Shown here: one piece after another, positions 6,742 through 13,663 of the stretch
How the letters are laid out: every line of letters begins with the position of its first letter
Numbering within the stretch: the stretch's first letter is position 1
DNA from: Nitratifractor sp.
GTDB taxonomy: Bacteria; Campylobacterota; Campylobacteria; Campylobacterales; Sulfurovaceae
DNA length: 17,824 bases
NCBI GenBank assembly: GCA_024762845.1
Contig: JANTGQ010000008.1
Coordinates: forward strand, 1-17,824
Direction: 5' to 3'
Notes under the pieces: generated by a model
Databases searched by the model: none
What the model was told of the DNA's origin: nothing
The model's input: only the letters and a program-made list of their open reading frames with translations
Program-made: the position numbers and the translations under genes

Positions 6742-8232
6742 ATGGGGGAGATACTAGCAACACTACCTGTAGAGTGGAGAACATGGGGGATACTTATTGT
6801 TTTTGGTCTGCCATTGGCAATTATAATTGCAGGTGAACTACTGCACTATCTACAGAAGCGCGACTCAGAGTTTACCTCTATAGTCTACAATATTCGCAAT
6901 ATTCTTCTCCCAAACCTTGCGCTCTATCTTATTTTAAGCAAAATTATTAAGCTCGGCAGTGACTCTCTTCTACTTAAAATTTCTGCTACATCCTTTTGGC
7001 TTGTACTGATATACTCATCCCTAAAGTTTGTCAATACAGTTGTCTTTTCAGAGGTTTTACCAGAAAATGTACGTAGCAGAATACCAAAGCTGCTGGTAGA
7101 TTTTACCCGTACCTTTTTAATTCTGCTCGGTGCAGCCATAATTGCCTCGACAGTATGGGGTGCAGACCTTGGAAGACTGCTTGCAGCCTTAGGTGTCGGT
7201 TCAGTTGTTTTAGGTTTGGCACTTCAGGATGTTTTAGGCGGTCTATTCTCCGGTTTGGCACTACTATCATCAAAACCCTTCAGTGTTGGAGACTGGATAC
7301 AAATAGGAGAAGTTACCGGACAAGTAAAAAATATCGATTGGCGAGCAGTAACACTAGAAGATTTTAATGAAGATACCATCATTGTGCCAAATGCAGTAAT
7401 CGCCAAAGAGCGCTTTAAAAACTACTCAAGACCCACACCAATCCATAGAGAAGAGGTAGGGTTTGATATCTCTTTTGATGACGCCCCAACAAAGGTAAAG
7501 CAAGTGCTTTTAGAGACCGCCTACGACACAAAAGGTATCCTTAGAGAGCCAGCGCCTCACGTTGCGCTTATCTCCTATGATGAGTTCTCTATCCACTATA
7601 AGATTCGCTACTTTATAAATGACTACTCTAAAGTGGCTGCTATTCATAATGATTTTATCAGCAAGGTGTGGTATGCAAATAAAAGATACGGTATCACTTT
7701 CCCAACCAGAGCACATGAAGTCTTTAACTTCGATGGACTTGCCATGCAAGAGCAACCTGCATCTGCCAAAGAGATTAAACAACTGCTTAAAGAGTCTCAG
7801 ATCCTTTCAGTCAGTAACGAAGAGCTACTGGAGCTCTCAAACCAGTGTAAAATAGAGGAGTTTGGCGTTGGAGAGTGTATACTCAAACGTGGTGTGCTTA
7901 CAGACTATATCTATCTTATAACTGAGGGGATTGCAAGGGAGTATGTTGGCAATAAAAATGGATTCATACTTCACGAAAAGCATCTACGCTCTGGAGATAT
8001 TTTCGGCTTAATCTCTCTTGTTAGACAAGAGCCAAGTATTGTAACAGTCTGCGCACTCTCTGATATTAAAGTTATCACAATCAAGATAGAAGCGATGCAA
8101 AAAATACTCCAGCACAACCCGGAAGTTGCACAAAATCTGGAGAATATGGCAAACCAACACGAATCAAAAGTCTCTAAGAGTATCTTTTCTCATAAGAGCA
8201 AAGATAGCGAAACACTATCTTTGCCGCTCTGA
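6742..8232 (+). CDS. MscS-family channel with C-terminal cyclic-nucleotide-binding-like domain
   Basis: This 496-residue inner-membrane protein has about four hydrophobic segments before residue 140. The MscS pore/TM3 and beta domain follow at about 143-225, with GVGSVVLGLALQD, GGLFSGLALL, KPFSVGDWIQIG and VPNAVI. An alpha/beta vestibule domain runs to about 330. A Crp/CNB-type domain occupies about 350-465. This is the architecture of bacterial cyclic-nucleotide-gated MscS homologues (bCNG). In the phosphate-binding cassette, the usual FGE and the Arg before the AT dipeptide are replaced: FGLISL at 421-426, then PSIVTV at 431-436. cAMP or cGMP binding is therefore uncertain. The gene is two bases after the cyclase homologue and surely co-transcribed. 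Its 3' end overlaps the convergent lipoprotein gene by 18 bases. Confidence 0.88.
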   Translation: MGEILATLPVEWRTWGILIVFGLPLAIIIAGELLHYLQKRDSEFTSIVYNIRNILLPNLALYLILSKIIKLGSDSLLLKISATSFWLVLIYSSLKFVNTVVFSEVLPENVRSRIPKLLVDFTRTFLILLGAAIIASTVWGADLGRLLAALGVGSVVLGLALQDVLGGLFSGLALLSSKPFSVGDWIQIGEVTGQVKNIDWRAVTLEDFNEDTIIVPNAVIAKERFKNYSRPTPIHREEVGFDISFDDAPTKVKQVLLETAYDTKGILREPAPHVALISYDEFSIHYKIRYFINDYSKVAAIHNDFISKVWYANKRYGITFPTRAHEVFNFDGLAMQEQPASAKEIKQLLKESQILSVSNEELLELSNQCKIEEFGVGECILKRGVLTDYIYLITEGIAREYVGNKNGFILHEKHLRSGDIFGLISLVRQEPSIVTVCALSDIKVITIKIEAMQKILQHNPEVAQNLENMANQHESKVSKSIFSHKSKDSETLSLPL

Positions 8233-8805
8233 TATATAAGCTTCAATTGCTGTTTTTTGGTCTTGACATGCGCTGCTTGCAAGTATCTGTTCTGCTCTGG
8301 CAGAGTAGTTTTGGCTTGTATCACCTCTCGCAAAAAAATCACCACTTACAGCATCGCTATGAGCAGAGATTACCTCGTATGCACAACTGTTCTTTGCCTG
8401 TTTAGTAACTACTACAGAGGTTCCACTCTGCTCCACCGAGCTTGTGTATTGATTGTTATACTTCATATACGCTTCCATTAAAAAGAGTTTATCAAAAGCT
8501 CGTGGGTTTTTGTTGGCTTTTAACTGTGCATCCATATAGCGGATATGATCTGCCAACTTGCTAGCATCCTCTTGTGTTTTTGCACTAATTGTCCAGGTAA
8601 TACTTTTTCTTGCTGCATCTTTTGTTGGTGCAGGTGTCATACTGCTCCCATCCTCGGTATAGTTTGCATGGTTAGTGCGCAAATAAGGGATATTCGATCC
8701 CGCACCTTCATCACCACCCTGACTACTTCCACCTCCTCCACAGGCACTCAAAAGTAGTGCTGCTGTAGCTGTTAAAAACAATTGTACCGTTCTCTTTTTT
8801 TGCAT
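8215..8805 (-). CDS. orphan lipoprotein, last gene of the copper cluster
   Basis: I do not recognise this family. The 196-residue product has a clear lipoprotein signal: MQKKRT, a hydrophobic stretch, then the lipobox LLSAC with the acylated Cys at 22. A flexible Gly/Ser-rich tether (GGGGSSQGG) follows and then a mostly polar, partly helical body. Two further cysteines (141 and 180) could form a disulfide. A stretch around 66-96 (SITWTISAKTQEDASKLADH) looks like an alpha/beta element. No metal-binding His/Met cluster is evident. AGGAGA lies eight bases before the ATG, and only nine bases separate it from the cytochrome gene, so it is probably the last gene of the copper-linked operon. The ribosome binding site, signal and context make it a real gene. 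Confidence 0.8.
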   Translation of the reverse strand: MQKKRTVQLFLTATAALLLSACGGGGSSQGGDEGAGSNIPYLRTNHANYTEDGSSMTPAPTKDAARKSITWTISAKTQEDASKLADHIRYMDAQLKANKNPRAFDKLFLMEAYMKYNNQYTSSVEQSGTSVVVTKQAKNSCAYEVISAHSDAVSGDFFARGDTSQNYSARAEQILASSACQDQKTAIEAYISERQR

Positions 8806-8814
8806 TATTTTCTC

Positions 8815-9228
8815 CTATTTAATTTTATAAAATGCGTCGTAATCATTTCGAATTCTTTCTGGCCACAATGAATGGATGTATTTTAATATATTGCCCCTAT
8901 CTTTCTTGCTTAACTTCTCCTCAAAAGATGGCATCCACCCAGCATAGGCACTGCCATATGTCTTGGCACCTAAGCGAATAATTTTATCTAGTAACTGCGG
9001 ACTATGGTGCCACGTATGTGCCGAACCATTAAGCGGTGGTGGCGGCAGCTTACCATTTGGCAATTTTTGCCTCCAATCCTTTACAGTACCTGCGCCACCT
9101 TTCCCATGGCATACCGTACAATTTTTATTAAAAAGCGCCTCACCAGCTGCAATATCCTCTTTATAAAACCAACTCTCACCAGCATTAGCAAACCCAATTA
9201 GCAAGAGTGGCAATAGTAACTTTTCCAC
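8815..9228 (-). CDS. periplasmic monoheme cytochrome c
   Basis: This is a small class I c-type cytochrome of 137 residues. A signal peptide covers about residues 1-16 (MEKLLLPLLLIGFANA). The heme site CTVCH is at 37-41 and the probable axial Met is in GWMPSF (M99). The sequence between them, rich in Pro (PPPPLNG) with AHTWHH, resembles cytochromes that accompany copper or nitrogen-oxide enzymes. Placed 40 bases after the multicopper oxidase, it may exchange electrons with that enzyme, which is an inference from position. The start is GTG at 9228, nine bases downstream of a perfect AGGAGG. Two nearer ATG triplets are out of frame. Confidence 0.88.
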   Translation of the reverse strand: MEKLLLPLLLIGFANAGESWFYKEDIAAGEALFNKNCTVCHGKGGAGTVKDWRQKLPNGKLPPPPLNGSAHTWHHSPQLLDKIIRLGAKTYGSAYAGWMPSFEEKLSKKDRGNILKYIHSLWPERIRNDYDAFYKIK

Positions 9229-9268
9229 CGCATCATACCTCCTTTTTTATTAATTTGACACCTAACAT

Positions 9269-10780
9269 TTATCCATCTTCAACAGTAAACTGCCCCATCA
9301 TTCCAGCATCTTCATGCTCTAAAATATGACAATGGTACATATAGGGGTTTTGAGAGTCTGTATAACCACTATGTTTTACAAGCAGGGTTACTCTCTCTCC
9401 CACTCCCAAGCGTACAGTGTCTTTATATCCTCTCTCCCAAGGCAAAACCTTTCGTTTGCTTCCATCTCTAGCAATTACTCTAAAATGCCCAGCATGCATA
9501 TGAAAATTGTGGGTCATTCCCATCTTCATCATTCCCATCCCCATTGGGGCATTCTTTACCTCCCAAATCTCATACTCACCAACCTTTATACGCTCATCTA
9601 CCCTTTTTGGATCCATGCGTTTTCTATTAATAAGTAGCCTTCCTGGACCTCTAGTTTCTAAGACAAATCTTCTCTTCTTTGCTACTTTCCGTAAATTAAT
9701 AGTTTCAAGTGTTGTTAATTTAGAAGGAATAGCACTACGCACCTGTGCTCTTTTATTCACCCGAATCTCTAAAACTTTAGCACCACTCTCTCTATCAACC
9801 AGATAGAGCTTTTTAGCAAAAACTCTTCGTAAATCGACTACCACCTCTACTCTCTCTGCTGGACTTAACACAACACTACCAACACTCTCAGCCCGCTCTA
9901 AAAAGCTATTATCACTTGCTATTAATCTATTTTTTACACCCGCTACGGCAAAGTTATAGACCCTTGCATTCGAAGCATTTAGTAAACGAAGCCGCAATAG
10001 ATTGGCTTCTACTTCAAGATAGGGAGCTACGGTTCCATTTACTAAAAGTGTATCACCATGGTAACCATGCATCACTGTCATCATATTTTTATTGTAGATA
10101 AAAGAGCCATCACTAGCAAAACTTCTATCCTGAATAACAAGTGGAATATCATCTACACCATAGCGTTTAGGAAGTGGGTGATTTAGCGACTCATCATCAT
10201 CTATAAATATCATGCCACCAAGTCCCATTAATACATGCTCTGCTGTCTTTCCCATCATGTGTGGGTGATACCAGTTTGTACACGCCTTTTGGTTTACCTT
10301 GTAGCGTGCACTCCATTTAGTCCCAGGCTCAATTATCTGATGTACCCCACCATCCATAATAGCAGGAACATGCATACCGTGCCCATGCATTGTTGTCGCT
10401 TCACCAAGGTTGTTTTGCCAATTTAAAGAGACCTCTTCACCTTGCTTCAAGCGGATGGTTGGTCCCAAATAGTTACCATTTATTCCATAAGTTGGCGTAT
10501 TAAGCCCACGAATAAACTCTCTATACCCCTCTTGAATATCAAAATCGTAATGGCGTACACCCCCACGTAGCTCCCCCTTTATCTCAGGTGGAATATGTAG
10601 TGGATTAAAAAAATTGTTAACTGCACCAAGGGTATTGCTACCCATCATTCCAGCACCCATGCCACTAGGTTCCATACCACGCTCACCCATCACTCCGCCC
10701 ATCATGCCTCTGGCATAAAGTGCAGTCGCTCCAACAGCAGATAAACCTGCTGCATAGTAGAGAAATTTTCGTCTTGTCAT
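9269..10780 (-). CDS. CueO-like multicopper oxidase, Tat-exported
   Basis: This periplasmic multicopper oxidase is probably a cuprous oxidase of the CueO/CopA type used in copper detoxification. The N-terminus carries a Tat-type signal (TRRKFL then a hydrophobic stretch to about residue 24). Copper-ligand motifs are all present: HGHGMH (132-137), YHPHMMG (171-177), HNFHMHAGHF (424-433) and YHCHILEHEDAGMM (482-495), which supplies the type 1 Cys484, the type 1 His and Met, and trinuclear-centre histidines. Two Met-rich patches stand out: directly after the signal (about 26-47) and before the third motif (GMGMMKMGM, 414-422), the latter resembling the Cu(I)-binding segment of CueO. The ATG is preceded by AAGGAT. 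It lies between the two-component genes and the cytochrome. Confidence 0.93.
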   Translation of the reverse strand: MTRRKFLYYAAGLSAVGATALYARGMMGGVMGERGMEPSGMGAGMMGSNTLGAVNNFFNPLHIPPEIKGELRGGVRHYDFDIQEGYREFIRGLNTPTYGINGNYLGPTIRLKQGEEVSLNWQNNLGEATTMHGHGMHVPAIMDGGVHQIIEPGTKWSARYKVNQKACTNWYHPHMMGKTAEHVLMGLGGMIFIDDDESLNHPLPKRYGVDDIPLVIQDRSFASDGSFIYNKNMMTVMHGYHGDTLLVNGTVAPYLEVEANLLRLRLLNASNARVYNFAVAGVKNRLIASDNSFLERAESVGSVVLSPAERVEVVVDLRRVFAKKLYLVDRESGAKVLEIRVNKRAQVRSAIPSKLTTLETINLRKVAKKRRFVLETRGPGRLLINRKRMDPKRVDERIKVGEYEIWEVKNAPMGMGMMKMGMTHNFHMHAGHFRVIARDGSKRKVLPWERGYKDTVRLGVGERVTLLVKHSGYTDSQNPYMYHCHILEHEDAGMMGQFTVEDG

Positions 10781-10838
10781 TCTATATCCTTGTTACAAAA
10801 CTTTCTGTTTTGTCGCAGTATAGCAAGAGTTTATGGAG
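10781..10838 (-). promoter_or_regulatory. kinase-oxidase gap with inverted repeat and possible internal promoter
   Basis: The 58 bases between the kinase stop and the oxidase start hold TATACT on the minus strand (10822-10817), usable as a -10. Just downstream of it is a perfect short inverted repeat, CAAAAC-TTTCT-GTTTTG, at 10796-10812. Its position across the predicted transcription start would suit an operator or a weak leader hairpin, giving separate control of the oxidase, cytochrome and lipoprotein genes. There is no T-run, so it is not an intrinsic terminator. No -35 is recognisable. Confidence 0.35.
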
Positions 10839-11960
10839 TTAATATGTATGAAAGTCTAGTCTAAATATAGTCCTAACCCCAGGTTTGGATTGTACCTTTA
10901 AGTCTATGTTATACCTCTTGCAAATCTCCTGTACAATACTTAACCCTAAACCAAAACCTCCACTCTCATCTGTAGCTCTGTAGTATCTTTTAAATATATT
11001 TTTTATCTCTTTTTGCTCTATTCCGATACCGCTATCGGTAATTGTAAGGGTACCGCTTTTTAAAGTTATCTTAATACTCCCACCCTTCTTATTATACTTA
11101 ATACTATTAGAGAGCAGATTAGAAAAGAGTCTCTTAAAATCATCTTTATCAATTTGAATAGCTGTAGAATCGAGCTTGCAAGATAGTGTAAGTCTTTTTT
11201 TACTTGCCAATAAAGAGAAGTAGCTCATTTGCTGCTCTATAAGCTCTTTCAATCCCACTAGATAAATAGTTCTAGACCCTCTATCTTCTAAGAAAATATA
11301 GGTTAAATCTTTATAGAGTTCACTAACCCTTTGCGCACTTATCTTTATACGCTCCAGGGTTTTAGGATTTTGTAAACTGCTCTCGTCTGTACACATCAGC
11401 AGTGCTGTAATTGGAGTATTAAGCTCATGTGTCGTATCTTTTACAAACCTATCTATCCTCTCGCGAGCCTCTTTTGTTGGTTTTAAAAGCAGTTTTATAA
11501 GATAATACCCCAAGAGAGCCAAAACAAAATATGCCAGCCAGAAAGCAGCGATATTTTTATATAAAATCGACTGCTTAAGGGCATTAAAGTTACTATCTTC
11601 CACAACAATAGTCCAAACCCCTAAATGCCCCAATGGACTGCTATCTTTAATAATCAAACCCTCATTATCGATTTTGTCACCATTTATTTTTTTGCCCTGT
11701 TTATCCAAAAGCATAAATTTGTAGTGACTCTTTTTGCTCATAATTACTGAGCAGTTAGGTGTTTCATTCTTCATCTGCAGATTAATAATATTTGTAGCTA
11801 TCTGAAAGCTAAAATTTTTCATTTTAGCAATTGCCAAATTTCTATTTGAATCTATTTGAAACTTGTAATTTAGTGTAAAGATAATGAGCAGCAGTATAAA
11901 GGTTATCCCAAAATAGAGGAGTGCAAAGCGCCGCAAGAGACTCTTCTCTTCAACCCTCAA
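10839..11960 (-). CDS. sensor histidine kinase, probable copper sensor
   Basis: This is the inner-membrane histidine kinase partner of the adjacent regulator. It has TM1 at about 12-30, a periplasmic sensor region of roughly 100 residues, TM2 at about 137-158, a HisKA domain with phospho-acceptor H178 in DTTHELNTPI, and a HATPase domain with the N box (NLLSNSIKYN, 281-290), DSGIGI (309-314) and GGFGLGL (334-340). Total 373 residues. The sensor region contains Met and one Cys (C70) but no striking metal motif. Copper sensing is inferred from the HMA protein and multicopper oxidase on either side; H. pylori CrdRS is a known copper system of the same phylum. The frame opens with TTG at 11960, overlapping the regulator gene by 11 bases. 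A second TTG at 11936 is also possible, so the start is uncertain. Confidence 0.88.
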   Translation of the reverse strand: MRVEEKSLLRRFALLYFGITFILLLIIFTLNYKFQIDSNRNLAIAKMKNFSFQIATNIINLQMKNETPNCSVIMSKKSHYKFMLLDKQGKKINGDKIDNEGLIIKDSSPLGHLGVWTIVVEDSNFNALKQSILYKNIAAFWLAYFVLALLGYYLIKLLLKPTKEARERIDRFVKDTTHELNTPITALLMCTDESSLQNPKTLERIKISAQRVSELYKDLTYIFLEDRGSRTIYLVGLKELIEQQMSYFSLLASKKRLTLSCKLDSTAIQIDKDDFKRLFSNLLSNSIKYNKKGGSIKITLKSGTLTITDSGIGIEQKEIKNIFKRYYRATDESGGFGLGLSIVQEICKRYNIDLKVQSKPGVRTIFRLDFHTY

Positions 11961-12606
11961 AGCGATACCCCATACCTTTGAGTGTAGTAAACAGGTCTTT
12001 CCCTAAGAGTTTGCGCAAATTCTTTATATAAGTGCGTATCGTTGCATAGGTTGGTGCCTCTTGCACCTCCCAAATATTAGAACTTAGCTCATCTAAAGAG
12101 AGAACCCTATTGCTGTTTTGTAGAAAATACTCTAATATCTGTGCCTCTTTTAACGGTAGCGTATACTCTTTATCTCCTATTTTTACTACTTTTAAGTCAA
12201 AATTATAAAGGGCTCCATTTTTAAATCGGTACTCACTTCTATCAATCTTATGCATTTTTGCGACATAATTTATGCGCACCTGCAACTCTTTTAACTCAAA
12301 TGGCTTTTTTATATAGTCATCGCAGCCAATTTGAAATCCTCTCTCAACATCTTTCGCACTACTTAATGAAGTGATATAAATTGCAGGAGTTGTTACACTC
12401 GTTGATTTTAAGTATGTCAGAAGCTCGAAACCATTAAGATTTGGTACCCCAACATCAAGCAAAAGCAGATCAAAGCTCTTTTTCTCTATAAATTCCAAAG
12501 CTTCATAACCCTCATAAGCTACTGTAACACTATGCCCCTGCGCTAATAGAAACTCCTCTATAAGTTCGCTAAGAATTATATCGTCTTCTAGTAGCAGTAT
12601 ATTCAT
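11950..12606 (-). CDS. OmpR-family response regulator
   Basis: This cytoplasmic transcription regulator has an N-terminal receiver domain (acidic pair EDD at 7-9, phospho-acceptor D51 in LLLLDVGVPNLNG, Thr/Ser at 79-80, Lys101 in IKKPF) and a C-terminal winged-helix DNA-binding domain of the OmpR/PhoB type (about 125-218, ending in TTLKGMGYRF). 218 residues is normal. It overlaps the kinase gene by 11 bases and starts six bases after the HMA-domain gene, so the three are one transcript. It likely controls this copper cluster in response to the kinase, and autoregulation is probable. Neither is directly shown by the sequence. Confidence 0.93.
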   Translation of the reverse strand: MNILLLEDDIILSELIEEFLLAQGHSVTVAYEGYEALEFIEKKSFDLLLLDVGVPNLNGFELLTYLKSTSVTTPAIYITSLSSAKDVERGFQIGCDDYIKKPFELKELQVRINYVAKMHKIDRSEYRFKNGALYNFDLKVVKIGDKEYTLPLKEAQILEYFLQNSNRVLSLDELSSNIWEVQEAPTYATIRTYIKNLRKLLGKDLFTTLKGMGYRFEG

Positions 12607-12612
12607 ATACTA

Positions 12613-12888
12613 TTAACTCTTCGCTTTCCCAATAGCACAGGAAACAAAACTTTTTGCTTTTGTACCAGCCTCTTCAAAAAAGCCTAGCTCTTCGTCTACC
12701 ATAGGGTATCCAAGACTCTTTAAAAGTACGCGAAGCCGCTCTTCGTTAATATTCTCCTGAAATATTCGAACAACGCGTGGCATCTGCTCTAAGTCTACCT
12801 CTACTTCGCCAAACTCGGGTGCAAGCTTACTAATAAGCGTATTGGCACAGCCGCCACACTTAACATTTAATACTTTATACTCTTTCAT
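12613..12888 (-). CDS. heavy-metal-associated (HMA) domain copper chaperone-like protein
   Basis: This small cytoplasmic metal-binding protein of 91 residues has a ferredoxin-like HMA fold. The metal site is the CxxC of VKCGGCAN (C11 and C14), in the place of the classical GMTCxxC, followed by the expected helix, the strand EVEVDLEQ and the second helix/strand ending in SLGYPMVDEE. The tail from about residue 70 adds a polar extension with one more Cys (SCAIGKAKS, C83). It probably carries Cu(I) and may buffer or deliver it for the downstream copper system. AGGAG is seven to eight bases before the ATG. It is the first gene of the copper operon. Confidence 0.87.
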   Translation of the reverse strand: MKEYKVLNVKCGGCANTLISKLAPEFGEVEVDLEQMPRVVRIFQENINEERLRVLLKSLGYPMVDEELGFFEEAGTKAKSFVSCAIGKAKS

Positions 12889-12917
12889 AACAGACTCCTC
12901 AAACTCTATTTTACAAT

Positions 12918-12923
12918 ATCATA
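12918..12923 (-). promoter_or_regulatory. possible -10 of the copper operon
   Basis: On the minus strand TATGAT (12923-12918) is the best -10 candidate in the 73 bases between the DUF445 stop and the HMA-gene start, giving a leader of about 22 bases. TAAAAT slightly downstream is an alternative. The adjacent GGTATGGTAT is a short tandem repeat and could belong to a regulator site. No intrinsic terminator for the upstream operon was seen here, so some read-through into the copper genes is possible. Confidence 0.35.
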
Positions 12924-12961
12924 CCATACCTATATGTAGCCTCTATGGAGAAAGTTACAAC

Positions 12962-13663
12962 TTATCGTAAAAAAGTAGAGAGCACCCCAATTAAGCCGCC
13001 AAATACACCACCCCATACCACAAGCCACTCCAAATGCTCTTTTATGAGACGTTCAATTAACTCTTTTACATGTTTTGGTCCAAGGTCGTTGAGTCGACTG
13101 GTGATTATAGTCTCTATCTTCCCTGTTAAGTCTTCGCTCACTGAAGAGTGCATAAGTGTAGCATTGAGCTGCTCTTTAAAGGTTCGGGAAGAGACGATAG
13201 ATACAAGTGAACCTTTGAGTTTTTGGGTAAACTTCTCTCGTAGCATCTCTAAAGAGCTCTCGCCTCCAAACATAGTGATAAGCTGCCCAAATTTAGACTC
13301 CATCACACTCTCTTTAAGGGCATTAAATGCTGGGTCGAAATCGGCACGCTCTATTAGTGGTGTGAGCTCTATTTTACTCTCCTCTTCTCTAAAAAACTCC
13401 GCTATTCGCTCTTTGGTAAAAAATTGCTCCATAATCATACTCTTAATTGCACTCTTAAAACGCTCAAAATTAAGCTCTATTACACCTGAGCCATACAAAA
13501 ACGGCACCTTATGAAAAAGCATAAAGATAGCTAGCTGGTTTGTCACCGCGCCAGAGAGTGCAAAAAGTCCACCATAGTAGAGGTAAGGGCTAAGAGACTC
13601 ACCCGTAAAAAATGAAGCAACAACTGCTGCCACAGCAACTACATTAATAAAAAGTGACTTCAA
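12962..13663 (-). CDS. DUF445 family membrane protein
   Basis: This inner-membrane protein of unknown function belongs to DUF445 (YheB/YjiN-like). Hydrophobic segments at about 4-20 and 27-48 include the family signature GAVTNQLAIFMLF (38-50), followed by KVPFLYGSGVI. A long, mostly helical charged region spans about 64-205, and a C-terminal membrane segment (WGGVFGGLIGVLSTFL) ends the 233-residue chain. The short length is typical of the minimal DUF445 form. It starts within the aroC stop (ATGA overlap) and is the last gene of the rnhA-rnc-aroC operon. Confidence 0.85.
   Translation of the reverse strand: MKSLFINVVAVAAVVASFFTGESLSPYLYYGGLFALSGAVTNQLAIFMLFHKVPFLYGSGVIELNFERFKSAIKSMIMEQFFTKERIAEFFREEESKIELTPLIERADFDPAFNALKESVMESKFGQLITMFGGESSLEMLREKFTQKLKGSLVSIVSSRTFKEQLNATLMHSSVSEDLTGKIETIITSRLNDLGPKHVKELIERLIKEHLEWLVVWGGVFGGLIGVLSTFLR

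Noticed and set aside
12945..13514. Plus-strand open frame of 189 codons
   Set aside because: Entirely antisense to the DUF445 gene, which has clear family motifs and operon context; the Ser/Leu-rich translation is typical of a shadow.
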